Below are positions 1 to 12,204 of a DNA stretch of 64,000 nucleotides, piece after piece. The position numbers were made by a program, and so were the translations under genes. The notes under the pieces are model-generated. The model was given only the letters and a program-made list of their open reading frames with translations, was not told where the DNA came from and searched no databases. The DNA comes from Nematostella vectensis (lineage: Eukaryota; Cnidaria; Anthozoa; Actiniaria; Edwardsiidae). Numbering within the stretch: the first letter of the stretch is position 1; the number at the start of each line of letters is the position of its first letter. The stretch is from NCBI RefSeq assembly GCF_932526225.1, contig NC_064045.1, positions 9,666,022 through 9,730,021 on the forward strand, in the 5' to 3' direction.

Positions 1-203
1 CCTTAATGAATACAGCGGAACCCTGTCAACTCGAACGGTCAAGGGGAGCGAAAAACAGTAAAATTATCCGAGATCGAGTTACCAGAGTTCGAGTTAGCAG
101 GGAGTTAGGGTTATCTGAGTTTTAGTTAGCGGGGAGTTAGGGTTGTCCGGGTTCGAGTAAGAGGATTTCTCTGTTTTACCATACCATCCTCCAATAGTTT
201 GCC

Positions 204-3200
204 TTACTCCTCAACTTCCGCCCAGGCCTCCTCGGCCTTGGTGTAGTATTTATTTGCGAGTTTGCCTTTCATGGCGGCCATCGCCTCGTCTCCTGCACTA
301 GAGAACAAATCCCCTGCGCATTGTGGGTCCCTTTCCAGCTCAGGGCCGCCTGGAAAACCAAACCGGGACAAGGGCACATTAGGAAGAATAAGGAACGGAG
401 CTGGGCCGACTTTATCCAGAATAAGTGACTTGAACTAAGAAGCCACGCGACTTAAAGAAATCACGCGAATTAAGCCAAGAAACCACGCGACTTGAACTAA
501 GAAATCACGCGACTTGAACTAAGAAATCACGCGACTTGAACTAAGAAACCACGCGACTTGAACTAAGAAATCACGCGACTTTAACTAAAAAATCACGCGA
601 CTTGAACTAAGAAACCACGCGACTTGAACCAAGAAACCACGCGACTTGAACTAAAAAATCACGCGAAATGTCTGCGGCCGTCACGCCAGAGAGCAACGGA
701 TACAATAAAATCTTTCAATAAAAATAAGCCTTTTCTAGCATAGAGACTTCGAAGAAAATTCGTAAACGCTGATAAATTTGCTTTTTATTGTTGTTATTTT
801 GCCGCCAAAAAACGGGGCGTTCGCGAGTTTGCCGTCGCGGGACTCCTTTGTGCAAGTCGCCTATAGCAGCCATACTCTGAGTTATTCTAATTAAAAAAAG
901 GGGGGGGGGGGGGGGCTTGGCCGGACTGCTCAATAAGGAACTCTGCGCTGGCATGGAGTCTACAAGTATGAGAGCTGGGTGTGGTATGTTAATAGCCCTT
1001 TGTCCATGCGCACAGACACCCATAATAACAGATTGGTTAGCTAGGTCTAGCAAGACTGGACCGCCACTCAACGTAGTAGACTGGGCCGGGATCTTACCGT
1101 GGTCCTTTATTTGAGACTCAAAAGCCAGTACCACTGAGCTTTGCGACCGCTGACGCAACGTAGGCGCTAACAAAGGGAAACCACATACGTAACAGGTATG
1201 TGACTTACCTGTAAAGTAGAGCTCCGCCTGGCGGGACAACAGGGTGTGTACTGGGTCATCGAGTAGCGTGTTCTCTGGCAAGTCATCCTCGTCGATCACA
1301 TCGATCGCGTTTTGATACCATTTCACTGCTTCCTTCCACGAACGCTTCCTGAAGCATTAAAGTATAAAGCTTGGTTCTCACTAGGACGCACGCGCAAGCG
1401 AACCCGATTACTTGATTTTCTTGTGTTTGACCGATTCTCACTTATGTTGCGCTTTGCGTTTTTATGTGCTTGCATCCGAGAGAACCAGCCTTAAGTTCCC
1501 ATCACTGAATATTTTTTAGTTAATCTGATGTTTAACCTACAACAGATTGAAGCAGAAATGGTTTTCGTCTCAAATGGCTGAGTAGTAGCATAAACTAAAT
1601 AAAATTAAGTTAAATATATTGAGGTTCCCGATTTAGAAAAAAATATCATCATTTTATACTTAAGAAACAGAACTGATCATCTTTATTGTAGGGTTAATTG
1701 AATTTCGATTTGAGCCAAACGGATATCGTTCGCTATTAAAATCTTATTTGGATGATTTATAGACTGTGTCATGCAATTCAAATCAACAGAATTTACACTC
1801 AAGGCAAAAAAAAAGAATCAACGGTATTGCAAGAAACTAATGAGGATTCAAGCGGATACAATTCACTACTGAAAGATTACATTCCCATAGATTTGGCGTC
1901 AGTAAAACATACGTCAAACTTACCTTACCTGTAGGCTTTGATATTTTTTCCAGCACGAAAACCCCGTAAACACGGAGTTCGCACACAGGTATCCCAAGCT
2001 CACTGTGTGTATGAATAAATTATAGTGGTTCACGTTTACAGTAGACATAATGTGGTCTTAAATGTGGTCTGGGCGAAGTTTGAAGCTATTTGGGCTTGCA
2101 TTTCGAGAGTTACGTTCTGTTTCCCGGACCCGGGCCCAGACCACATATATTATACGACTCCACTGTCAGGTCAGAATATTTTTTAGAGTTTTACGATTTT
2201 ATTTCGTAGTAAAGTGAACGGCTTATTTCAATCCCATATTTTTACTGTAAACGTGAACCACTATAATTTATTCATACACACAGTGAGCTTGGGGTACCTG
2301 TGGTTCGCATAACCCGGCCGCAATCTTGGATAATGCGCTCCGCAGGGGGAGGTGGAAGAAAAATGCCTCCCCCTCCCCCTGCGGAGCGCATTATCCAAGA
2401 TGGCGGCCGTGGTATGCGAAGTTCGTGTTGCCGGGGTTTTCGTGCCGGAAAAACTATCAAAGCCTACAGGTAGGCTAACGTCACACAAACGTAAGACATT
2501 TTCAAGAGGCTGGTTTTCATACGATCGGTCACACATGTTATTGCGTTCGCTAGCGTACAGTATCTATTGAAGAGCAATGCTGGATGCCACAGAGACTTGT
2601 ATTCATTTAACAGTTTCGATCAGCCGCCATTTTGTACCAAGTGTGAAAAAAAATCCATTCCCATCGGCGGGTTTTGGAAAGCCAATGCGATATTTTCGAT
2701 TTAATTTGCTAAATAAAGTATCAGACTTTGTTTTTAGATGGGTATCTTGAGATTTTAGTATGTTATGTGCGTTCCAATATTAAAACAAAACAATAACAAA
2801 GGTGTGACTGACAATGGCACTTAAACTGATACTTGGAGATCCAGCTACTTGAAAGAAAGCATTGGATCTACGAGCATGGTTTAAACTCTTTCGTTTTTTT
2901 TTAATTTTGACGAAGAGAGAACCAGCAAATAAATAACTGTTTCTTGTTTAGGAAGCTTACATGTTGGTCCCCAGGCCATAGCCTGTGTCGTACGCCTTAG
3001 CCATGTACAACATTGCCTGACGATCCCCCCTCTCGGCCGCCTGCAGCATCAATTCCACCCCTTTATTGGTATTCTCCTCTGTCTCCTATAGCAAAGAGAG
3101 TTGATTAATAAAAGATAGTCTCAATTCCTAAAATAATAAATATGATACTTCACTTATTTCTTTTTCCAGGAGATGGTGTGGTAGTATCCCTGCTAGAGTG

Positions 3201-6200
3201 ACTAGCGCTGTGTATGGTACTTTACCTGGACAGTAGCGCTTTCCAGGAGGTCATGTGGTAGTAGTATAGTAGATCTCTTATAGAGTGACTATCGCTGTGT
3301 ATGGTACTTTACCTGGACACTGGTTTTCCAGGAGGGCTTGTGGAAGTAGTAGATCTGTGATAGAAAGACTAGCGCTGTGTATGGTACTTTACCTGTACGG
3401 TAGAACTTCCCAGGAGGGCATGGGGTAAAAGTAGATCTGTTATAGAGTGACTAGCACTGTGTATAGTACTTAACCTGGACACTATGAATTTCCAGGAGCG
3501 CGTGTTGTTGTGGTAGATCTGTTATAGAGTGACTAGCACTGTGTATAGTACTTAACCTGGACACTATGGTTTTCCAGGAGGGCATGTGGTAGTGGAAGAT
3601 CTTTTATAGAGTGACTAGCACTGTGTATGGTACTTTACCTGGACAGTAGCGTTTTCCAGGAGGGCGTGTGATAGTAGTAGATCTGTTATAGAGTGACTAG
3701 CACTGTGTATGGTACTTAACCTGGACGGTAGCGCTTTCCATGAGGTCATGTGGTAGCTGTAAGTAGATCTCTGCTAGTGTGACTAGCGCTGTGGTGATAC
3801 CACACTGAGCAGCTTTCTCCATGTGGAACATAGCAGACTCCATGTCGGGCTCACGGTCGCTCGTGAAGCGGCCGATCTCACCATACTTTGCCATCTCAAG
3901 ATGAACCTGGTAAATCAAGCAAAACTCAATGCTCGGCTGGCATATGTACAAATGGGTTCCTTGTTCGATTGCCAGTCCTAATGTAAGTCAAGCCAGGGGG
4001 GCAGTCATGCTCGGGGGGCTTGCAAACGCCACTGCGTAGTGCCTATGTCTATCACTACAAGGTTCCAGGTCTTTCCATGAGCCTAGGTGACAAGATTGCC
4101 TGGCGTGATTCTATACTCTCGTTTTCTTTAATCACTGGGTTCCGGGTTAGATTCCCGATTCCAGCCTGAATTGAGAGTGGAGTTCGCAACGCTGAGTATT
4201 TTTCCCTGAATTATTTGGTTATCCTTCCCTCCTTCCCACACAAAAGCAAACAATTTTCTTTTTTGAAGTGTACCATAGTCAGATATATATTAACCCTGTC
4301 TAGGGAGCCTTGCTACTGAATCGTTGTAACTAGTTCATACCTTGCCCAGGACAGAGACACTTTTTTGCCTCAGGAGCTTTTCCTTCTGCTGTTCACGCGC
4401 CTGTGCCAACTGTTCCGACTCAGCAAACACACTAGACGCCTTGTGCACATGCACGGACAGGTAATTCTGTTTGACGTCATCGTCGTCCTGTTAATTTAAA
4501 ACACAAACACTGAATACTACTCCTGCCTCCATAGTGTTTACTACCTGTGTACCAGCAGCAAGAATAAAAGTCCACATTATTCTGCATTTCTCTTTCCATT
4601 GATTTAGAAAATGGAGGAAATAGGATACTTACATACATACATACTTATTTTCTAATGCCTAGGTTTCATTAGCAGTCTACTCTACTAACTATTTGTCCTA
4701 AAAGGAATAGCAACACAAAAAATGATTTCGGTCTTAAATGGTAGAGTAGCATGTCCTTAATAATCTCCCAAAAGTTCTTCAATGTTGTCTTAAGGGAACA
4801 TCTCGAAATTCAACACACAAAAAACAATTTCTTTTGTCAGCAATCTTGTATTCTATTGTTAATCATGGCGCACTTACCCTCAGCAAACACACTCTCGACA
4901 AGATCGCTCTGCCAGTGTGCTCATGAATAACAATAGAATCCAAGATGGCCGGTAAAAGAAATTGTTTATTGTCAAATTTCGAGATGTTCCCCCAAGAGAA
5001 CTTTTGAACTTTTGGGATGTTGCTTAGAATGTCTTTTCTTAACATTTATTAATAAAATTGTTGGGCTATAAATTTTCGTAGATTGACTTTACTATATGAC
5101 GATAACAAGCTTAAACTGGAACTGAAAACATGCAGCAGTCGGTGGTATATCTATCTCATGACCATACCTCGCTTGATATATTGGACAAAAAGACATCTGT
5201 GTCACTTTCTGTCTCCGATGTTTCAGAATCCGACATGCTTGGGTTACCATTGCAAGAAGACACTGAGCTCCGGGGGGACACTTCAGTCGCTCCAGGGGAG
5301 GGAGGGGGAGACTGCCCCAGGCAATACTCTGACAAGTCAAAGATAGCAGACATCTTTCGGGGAGACAGCTGGTCTTCCAAGCTCGATTTGACAACAGTGG
5401 AGGAGTCCTGAATGACTTGGATAGCGCTGTCTATGCGCTTGTCTTCTACAGCACTAATATCAAACTCCGTCAATCCAAGTGTTTTACAAATCCTGGAGTG
5501 ACAAAGCCGGGTTTTAGTCAAAGGCAACAACTAGAAAAAAGTTATAGCCTATTAGAAAGTGCAGAATTAACAAAAACAAAATAAAAATTACAAAAATGAC
5601 CAGTCTTTGCAAATACAGATACATAGTGCAAAGTTATCGAGGCTTTGTTCAGCAGACATCAGATAATTAAATTTTGGAAGAAAAAAATTCCTTGTACTGT
5701 AGCTGAAATGCTAATGACAAGAGCACAGTTACAATGTGGTCGAGTGGAATGCATAAAAAGAGCCTCAGGCAGTTACCATGTGAGTCAAGAATGTCTCTGA
5801 CCACGGCACACAGCTTAGATGGCAATTGTTTTTTTGTCTTTTTTTTGTTGGAGTTAGGAAGATCAGAGAGCCCCAAGAAAAACCATTGGAGCATACGGAG
5901 GGGGGGGGGGGGGGGGGCTAAGAAGCTCAACTCATATAATTGAAGCCAGGAAAACGAACCTGGACCACAGTGGTGGGAGGCACAGGAACTACAGAGTGAC
6001 GCAATGACAACTGTGCCACCCCATTTGACCCTGGTTGAGACTGTAACGCTATCAAACCTCACCTGTTGCATTTGTGCGAGCTAAAGAAGAGAGCCATGCC
6101 CTGCGGGCCGAAGTTAGCCTCCCCATAGTCTTTCATGTCTGCTGTGTGGATCTGGGGGTCCGTGTAGAGGTCACCGACACCTGGGTATCACACAAAGATA

Positions 6201-9200
6201 ACAAAGGAATTTACAGGAATTATAAAGAGGCAATTTAACAATAGTTTTCTACTGCATATAAGTAAGCTCAAACTTATCAAAATGCTCTTTATCTTTGTGG
6301 ATTATCTTCATCTAAGCTTGTTCAATTTGATTGTATACGAGACTTGCAAAACTTGTATAAGATACACGGCAAACTTGCCACCAAAACTAGTCGCCACCTG
6401 TGGTTTGTTAACAATAGGAGGTGGCGAGGTTGCTTTGGTGATGAGTTCATGTTAATGGCTAAGCTTATGCTTACCCTGAATGTCCACCACGATCAACTGA
6501 TGGCCAGACCTCTCAAACGTAAAGTGACTAAATGCCTATGACAAAACAAATCTTAGGGATCAACAGAATTTGTGTAATATTTAAATCACAAGTCCTGGCA
6601 GTAAAACTTCCTACAGTGTGTTGTTAAACGACAAAATCAATTGTTCACAAGGTTTGCTTGACATCAATTTGAGTTCCTGACTTTTCAATCTTTTTCAAAT
6701 CAATTCATCATGAAAACCTATAGATAATATTAATTTACTATAACCCTATCCTGTTAATTTGACAGGTGTGGACAGGGATATTTGGGGATCAAGGACCAGG
6801 TTTTTAGGGGTTTTCATGCGTTTTTTATCAACAAAATTGGAAGGAAAAAACGCCTGGTCATTTTGACATAGCTTGAAAATGTTCATTCTAACCTGTGGAG
6901 TGCATCTTAGGGTTTCGTCACGGAGCACAAATCCAGAGTTTGAGTTGTACTTCTTGTAGGTGCCCTCTATGAAGTGCTCAAGGTGGTAAAGTGGGGAACC
7001 GGTACGCTCCTTCAACTCAATGATATATGTCTGGAATATATCCACCTAGAGAGAGTGTTCATCATGATAAGTATTATCACCAACATCAACTCTACCAGAA
7101 TTATCGTCATTGACAGCAGAAAATCATAACTAAAAATCATCATCATTACCAGCATCTTCGCCACCATCATCACCACCACAATTATCATCATAATTGACAA
7201 CGAGAACTTTATTATTATCATATGAACACCACCACAATCATCTCAGCAGCAGCATTGCAGTAATTGTCAGCAATTTTTTTTTCTCACTAACATCATTATA
7301 ACCAAAACATCATAAGTCCTTTATAATTTTTTTTTTAAATTTTTAAACTAAGAGGAGGGGCCCACCTAGACCCCTCGCCTGGATCCATCAATTGAGGCAA
7401 TTAGACTCACCTTTTTGGGAGGGTCTCTACGATTATACTCTTCTCCCCAAAGTTTTGCATCCATCTGAAGTCTGACATCTTCAAAATACTGGTCTCTAGA
7501 CACCTCTTCAATGTAACTCTTGGCCACATAATTGGATGCATGTTTCCAGTTATTGTGTTTTGAAAAGTTTGACAACTTTTTCCTGTAGGATAAGGATTGT
7601 AATGATGTTTTTCTTAATTATTTACTATCTTGAAAACACATGGGGGGCAATATTCATGTTTATGTGCCTCTATTTAATGAGGCATTTGCGCAGATGAAGA
7701 GTGATATTCTTAGTGCTATTTTGGAACCCTAAAAATAGTCCATCATGTGTGATCACGATTTCACCTTGCAGCAAGAACAACACAAGAACAGCAAAAGTTT
7801 ATCCTAATAGGAATAGCAGAGTTTTATTATTTAGGTGTTATGTTGAGAAACAGTTCCTGATGGAGAAATACATGGATACCTGCCCAATGTATAATACTAA
7901 TTTAAGATTTCTTTAGCACTCACAATCTGTAGCAGACCCTCATTGCTCCTTGGTCAAATGGCTGTAATCAACAAAACAACACATCATCAGTTTAGGAGAA
8001 AATCCACCATTTGACAGAAAAGGATTACTGAACTCACCACAGATTCCATTTTGATCCGGATCTCATCCTTGACCCAAGACTTTTTGATGGCATTGTATCT
8101 ATGTCTCACTGCTATCTCCATGGCGCAGTTATCGTGTATATGGAACTTGGCCCAGGGATCTGTCATGGACCAGGCCTTCTTAACTGCATCCTTCCAGCTA
8201 CTCTGATGAGAAAACCTTGGGCGCTTCTCAACTTTTTTCTTCGCCCCATTTTCAATTGCTGCCTGTGGTTCGCTTTGCACCTGTGGGTCCTGGCTTGAAA
8301 GGGAACCCTGTGTAATTGTCGACTGAGGAGTCTGGTCATTAGTTTGTTGGGGAGTCTCCTCTTTTTTAATATCTTCGCATTTATCTTCAAGCTCCAAATG
8401 GAAGCAATTGTCATCGGACGAGTTACTAATTGTCCGTTTGGCTGATCCCTTGCCATAACCGTTTGTGAATGCACAGTTGTCTTGGGTAGAGTCCCCATGG
8501 TTACAGTTGCCATGGTTGCATGCACAGTCGACACAGTTACAATCGCCCTGGTCACAGCTGTTGTCATTGCACTGATCACAATCCGCAGGGTTGTCGCAGA
8601 GGAATTTGTCGTCATAGCTGTCAGTCAAGGCGTCGGGTGATAGACTGTTTCCAGCTATGCAACATTTCTTATTGTCTTTTGATGCTTTTGTGCTTTGCCC
8701 ACAAGAAGAGGAAGAATCTGAAAAAGACAAAATAGGCAATGTAAGGGATTAAGATATTTACTTGACATACTTCACAGGGGCGTACCAAGTAAAATAGTAG
8801 GTATCATATAGAAAAACACAGCATTCGAAGATTCCTTAATAAGAAATGACCCACCGAGGGGGCATCCCCCTGTGTATGTGCCTGCTCCAACACACAAAAG
8901 TCTTGATACAAATTTTTGATAAGTTTGTATTTCAAAATTGAGACTGATTTGCACTTTTGGGAGCATCACAAAAGAATCACCAACAATATTATTAACAATT
9001 TATATTGAAGAAGTTACAAAATAATTACTAGAGCTGTAACTACAACACAACATGATCTTGACTAGGAGAAACCAAAAGGCATTAGGCAAGAAGCTGACAT
9101 TTACCCATTGTAAAAAATACCAGAATAACATTGTGAGAGCATGTAAAATTCATGAGAATTTGTACAAAACTGTGGGAAAACCATGCACAAGGGAGTTTAA

Positions 9201-11124
9201 AATTTATTACTTCTTTTGGCTGCTCTTCTGAAACTATACTTCCTAACAAATCTATATGCTGTACTGGACAAAAAAAAAACATACATTAAAAATTTTGGAT
9301 TTTCAAAGTTCTAATAACACATTAACTAAAGAATTTCACATTTTGAAAAATGATAACAATATTACACATGATGAATAAGCTTCAACAATGGATATAATTT
9401 TTTTTTTTCTTAAGAGATACTTGGGTCTGAAGTGTGCTTCTGATTGCTAAAGAATCATTAGCAGTTTCTGGCTCTTCAATAATCAACAGGTTTATAACAG
9501 AGTAAGATGGTATTGCATATAATTTGTATTAAAAGGGACTGTGCATGTAGGAATGTTTTAAAAACACTGTTAAGGAAGCAGTAGAAAAGACATGACAGAA
9601 TTCACAAAAACAATAAGGAAAAGCAATGCTTAATCAAAAGCTCTCAAATAAGCCAAGAGAGCTTACAACTATGTTACAAAAAGGTCAATGAGTTACGAAT
9701 GGTCGATTTTAAATGCAGATATGACCACAAGAAAAAGACAATCATAAAGCTTAGGTTTTTCTCTTTATACTTTTTTTTAAAAAATCACATAAAAAATAAA
9801 TCAGCTTTGGTAACTAACAGTAATAAGGATATCTTTAAAAAAACTTTGACCCAGGTTTTCAAGAAAAAAAAAAACGAGAAAACAGATGCCTGGATGTGGC
9901 TTGATATTAATTTCTCAAAATTCACCAATCAAAAAGTGGTTTGCAAATATTTTGTCATGCTGTCTGTGTTTGAAACACGACAAGGGTAAAGTCTAAAGCA
10001 ACGTGGTGATTTACAGTAGTTACACTTTACTGCAATACTTATTATAGTGAGATAATTGTGTTGTTAGATGATGTAGAGAACAGTGTTAAACCCCTAAAAA
10101 CCCCAGAGGAACATGTTTTCTAGCATGGCCTGATTTGTTGATAAAATATCGATAAAAATGGTATGAAAAAGCTTCAAAATTATTACACCTACAGATTTTG
10201 AAAAACAGATTTATAATTGATAGAATGTAGTACGTTTTTATTTGCGAAATTGAACTATTTTCAAACCAAAAAATCGCAAGTAGACGTAAACATAAGGCGG
10301 TGGGCGTATTTAGATAAAAATGGTAATTCTTTAATAGATAATGTTTTCTTATACAACAAGAAGATTCGAACAAAACAAACACGAACAAGGGAGAAATATT
10401 TTTTTTCAAATTTACTTTTCAGCAAAAGAAATTATTTTTTTTAGAAATAACATTTTGATAGCGTGAGTAGAATGCTCGTGTGAGGAAAAGGTTTTAAGCA
10501 GTGATACCGTTCACTACATCGATAATTTATTTTTATTCGAGGCGCTTCACATTTCTAATAAAGAAAACAGCAAACTATTTATATATATGCTAAAAGCAAT
10601 TAATGAGATAACAAAAATGATCATCTAAAATACTAAAAATACATAGAAAATATAATTGTGTTCGCAGTCAAACAAAGTCGGGGATTACTCCAAGACACTC
10701 TCGAGGTTCGAGATCATAATCACAAACTTTTAATATTATGGTAGCTCTATCTGCTTTGGGTTCCGTAGAAAATAAAACCCTGAAAACAAAAACAAAAAGC
10801 TAAAGCCTTATAGTCTGGATTTATATTTGGGTAAGCTACAGGAGGGCACCCAGAAATAAGAAATTAAATAAGTTGGAAATCAGTTTTGATTCGATGATTG
10901 TTCATAGCACCAGTAGTTTAGGTAGGAAACCATGAGCTAAATTCAAACGGCAAAGACTTCACTAATGATTTCCTCTGTCTAGTAATATGAATCAAGTGCA
11001 TAACATCCTAGCTAATTACTTCTTTGAAACAACAAAATCAGAACTTTACGAAAGCAAAGAGGGAGGAAAGTTCGGTAAACAATGTACCTTCTACTTCGTC
11101 GGGCGGTGTGTCCGTACTAGCCAT
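204..11124 (-). CDS. EEF2K: Eukaryotic elongation factor 2 kinase, complete 13-exon gene
   Basis: Calcium/calmodulin-dependent alpha-kinase that phosphorylates eEF2 and slows translation elongation in the cytosol. Coding exons (5' to 3'): 11124-11088, 8717-8038, 7961-7924, 7582-7411, 7045-6893, 6535-6475, 6180-6063, 5492-5168, 4487-4341, 3906-3721, 3085-2961, 1348-1209, 349-204. All junctions are GT-AG and phase-consistent, giving 775 aa (human about 725). Visible: a calmodulin-binding-like segment near residue 186 (SWKDAVKKAW, DPWAKFH), alpha-kinase domain about 206-424 with the ATP lysine in NYVAKSYIE (K273), the VGDLYTDPQ loop, and zinc ligands in SHKCNRIC (H416, C418, C422). C-terminal Sel1-like helices span about 578-775 and end in the family's KAEEAWAEVEE. 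The first exon (12 codons) was chosen because its ATG lies in frame with a phase-1 donor matching exon 2. Residues 53-94 are an odd Cys/Asn/Asp-rich insert. Only exon 1 is less certain. Confidence 0.95.
424..667. repeat. 22-bp minisatellite in the last eEF2K intron
   Basis: About eleven imperfect head-to-tail copies of a 22-bp unit, core CTTGAACTAAGAAATCACGCGA, with C/T variation in the AAAYCACGCG part. The array lies between the penultimate and last eEF2K coding exons. No coding content is seen. The rest of this intron (668-1208) holds a poly-G tract near 900-915 and no recognisable gene. Confidence 0.85.
1925..2474. mobile_element. Foldback (long inverted repeat) non-autonomous DNA element
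   Basis: The left arm at 1925-2043 and right arm at 2243-2474 are inverted copies. Both outer ends read CCTGTAGGCTTTGATA and both inner ends read GTTCACGTTTACAGTA, separated by a roughly 200-bp centre. The right arm is longer because a separate hairpin (2303-2422) interrupts it. There is no coding capacity, and I could not define a convincing target-site duplication. It sits in the eEF2K intron between exons 1348-1209 and 3085-2961. Confidence 0.7.
2303..2422. mobile_element. Nested hairpin MITE inside the foldback element
   Basis: Near-perfect palindrome with arms of about 52 bp. One arm runs TTCGCATAACCCGGCCGC through GCGCTCCGCAGGGGGAGG; the other is its reverse complement ending GGCGGCCGTGGTATGCGAA. 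The loop is about 15 bases. The matching place in the left arm of the host element (about 1978-1988) lacks it, so the hairpin either inserted after the foldback formed or arose there as a secondary palindrome. Confidence 0.65.
3165..3790 (-). repeat. 82-bp minisatellite seeded on an eEF2K exon end and its 5' splice site
   Basis: Seven copies at 80-87 bp spacing, with the exon/intron boundary equivalents at about 3225, 3312, 3392, 3474, 3556, 3638 and the authentic 3720/3721. On the minus strand each unit contains about 45-50 bases resembling the 3' end of exon 3906-3721 (ACCACATG..CCTC..TGGAAA..CGCTAC..GTCCAG), then a donor-like GTAAAGTACC or GTTAAGTACC and about 35 bases of intron. Several copies carry GTAAAG donors that look at least as strong as the true GTTAAG donor. 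Confidence 0.85.
4757..5028. mobile_element. Palindromic MITE in an eEF2K intron
   Basis: Two arms of about 107-110 bp in inverted orientation (4757-4866 and 4922-5028) share AACATCTCGAAATT, AACAATTTCTTTT and ATTCTATTGTTA, around a loop of about 55 bp. There is no coding potential. Overall similarity of the arms is moderate to high, with small indels. It lies between exons 5492-5168 and 4487-4341. Confidence 0.7.
8773..8905. repeat. Dispersed repeat (copy 1 of at least 3)
   Basis: Contains GATTCCTTAATAAGAAA followed by a C/G-rich block and a TGTGTATGTGCCTGC-like end. Related copies occur at about 39826-39915 (GATTCCTTAATAAGAAAGG, then G and C runs, then ACACGCCTGC) and 50508-50620 (GATTCCTTGAAAAGAAAA, then CTTGTGTACGCGTCTGC). 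Likely a degenerate non-autonomous transposon family; no ORF. This copy lies in eEF2K intron 1. Confidence 0.5.
8906..11087. other. Long first intron of eEF2K, no further gene seen
   Basis: AT-rich sequence with A/T homopolymer runs. I see no convincing exon. A small AG-flanked segment near 9230-9268 was tested as an exon, but its phase does not fit the flanking exons. The intron boundary at 11088/11087 reads GAAG|GTACATT on the minus strand. Confidence 0.5.
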
Positions 11125-11378
11125 GTATTTTCTAGCTCGTTTAAATCCACTCTTCTACCACCTCTAAGGAATAAAATCCAGCCTATATCAGAGTTGGGCT
11201 ATTATTCCAGCGTTATCAATATAGGAATAGAAGTTTTTCGATTTCTGAGGTCCCTTTTCGTACTAATTTTCGAGACAAAAACAAAGCTGCTCGTAACCTC
11301 GAGGAAACAACGAGCGGAAGAAGAGAGCTGGGGTAGAGTACACAGGTAGCCCACTCATACAAGGAGCATAGCGTTATT

Positions 11379-11506
<128 letters not shown>

Positions 11507-11872
11507 TATTAATCGATGCGACCAACGCTTTCAATCTGAGGAATAGGGCGGTGGTTATGCATCATAATATCAGAATCACCTGTAAGGAAATCGCCCCGTA
11601 TATCACCAACACGTATAGAAGCCCTTCTAGACTGTTAATTAGTGGCAGAGGCGAGATCCTTTCTCAAGGGGGGTACTACTCAAGGTGACCCGTTAGCGAT
11701 GCCTTGGTACGCGATCGGTTCACATGATCCAAGCCTCAGGGCATCAACTTCACAAGTGAAGCAAGTTTGGTTGGCGGATAACTCCGCGGGCGGCTGATGG
11801 AGGTAGTATAGAATCAATCTTCCAATGGTACATGAGGTTATGTCAAGAGGGCAGCAAAGTGCTGATATATCG

Positions 11873-12176
11873 CAGGCGTACCCAGGATTTTTCTTGGGGG
11901 AGTGCGAAATCCGAAACAGTGGACCTAATTTTTCTGATAAAAATCTGACCACCCCCGAAACAAAGGAATTTTTTATGCCTTATCTCCAAAGGACGTTTAT
12001 TGTCGGATTTGGATACAAAATAGTCTAAATTATGGACTGATGACATACCAAAGTGATCTAGCTTACGCTTGATAGTTTTGTCTACAAATAGCACGTCTAT
12101 TAATAACCGAAAATGGACTTTCGGTCGTTTGGGGGGTGCTTTCGCGCCCCCTGCACACCCCCTGGGTACGGGCCTG
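11873..12176. mobile_element. 304-bp non-autonomous DNA transposon with 5-bp TSD
   Basis: Terminal inverted repeats CAGGCGTACCCAGG (left) and the reverse complement of CAGGCCCGTACCCAGG (right), each followed inward by a G-rich stretch. Directly flanked by the pentamer TATCG on both sides (11868-11872 and 12177-12181), which I read as a target-site duplication. There is no coding capacity. Superfamily not assigned. Confidence 0.75.
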
Positions 12177-12204
12177 TATCGTAAACGGATTTAAAAGCTG
12201 GCTC

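Noticed and set aside
4130-4180. tRNA-like B-box (GGGTTAGATTCCCGATTCC)
   Set aside because: No matching A-box or cloverleaf could be drawn and no Pol III terminator is suitably placed; at most a decayed SINE fragment.
4895-4912. CTCAGCAAACACACT shared between a MITE loop and an eEF2K exon (about 4411-4432)
   Set aside because: A 15-base match is expected by chance a few times in a 64-kb window; flanks do not match.
9225-9285. Possible extra eEF2K exon (PVQHIDLLGSIVSEEQPKE)
   Set aside because: It has an acceptor and a weak GTAATA donor, but the donor phase (0) cannot join exon 2, which needs phase 1. The 11124-11088 exon fits without it.
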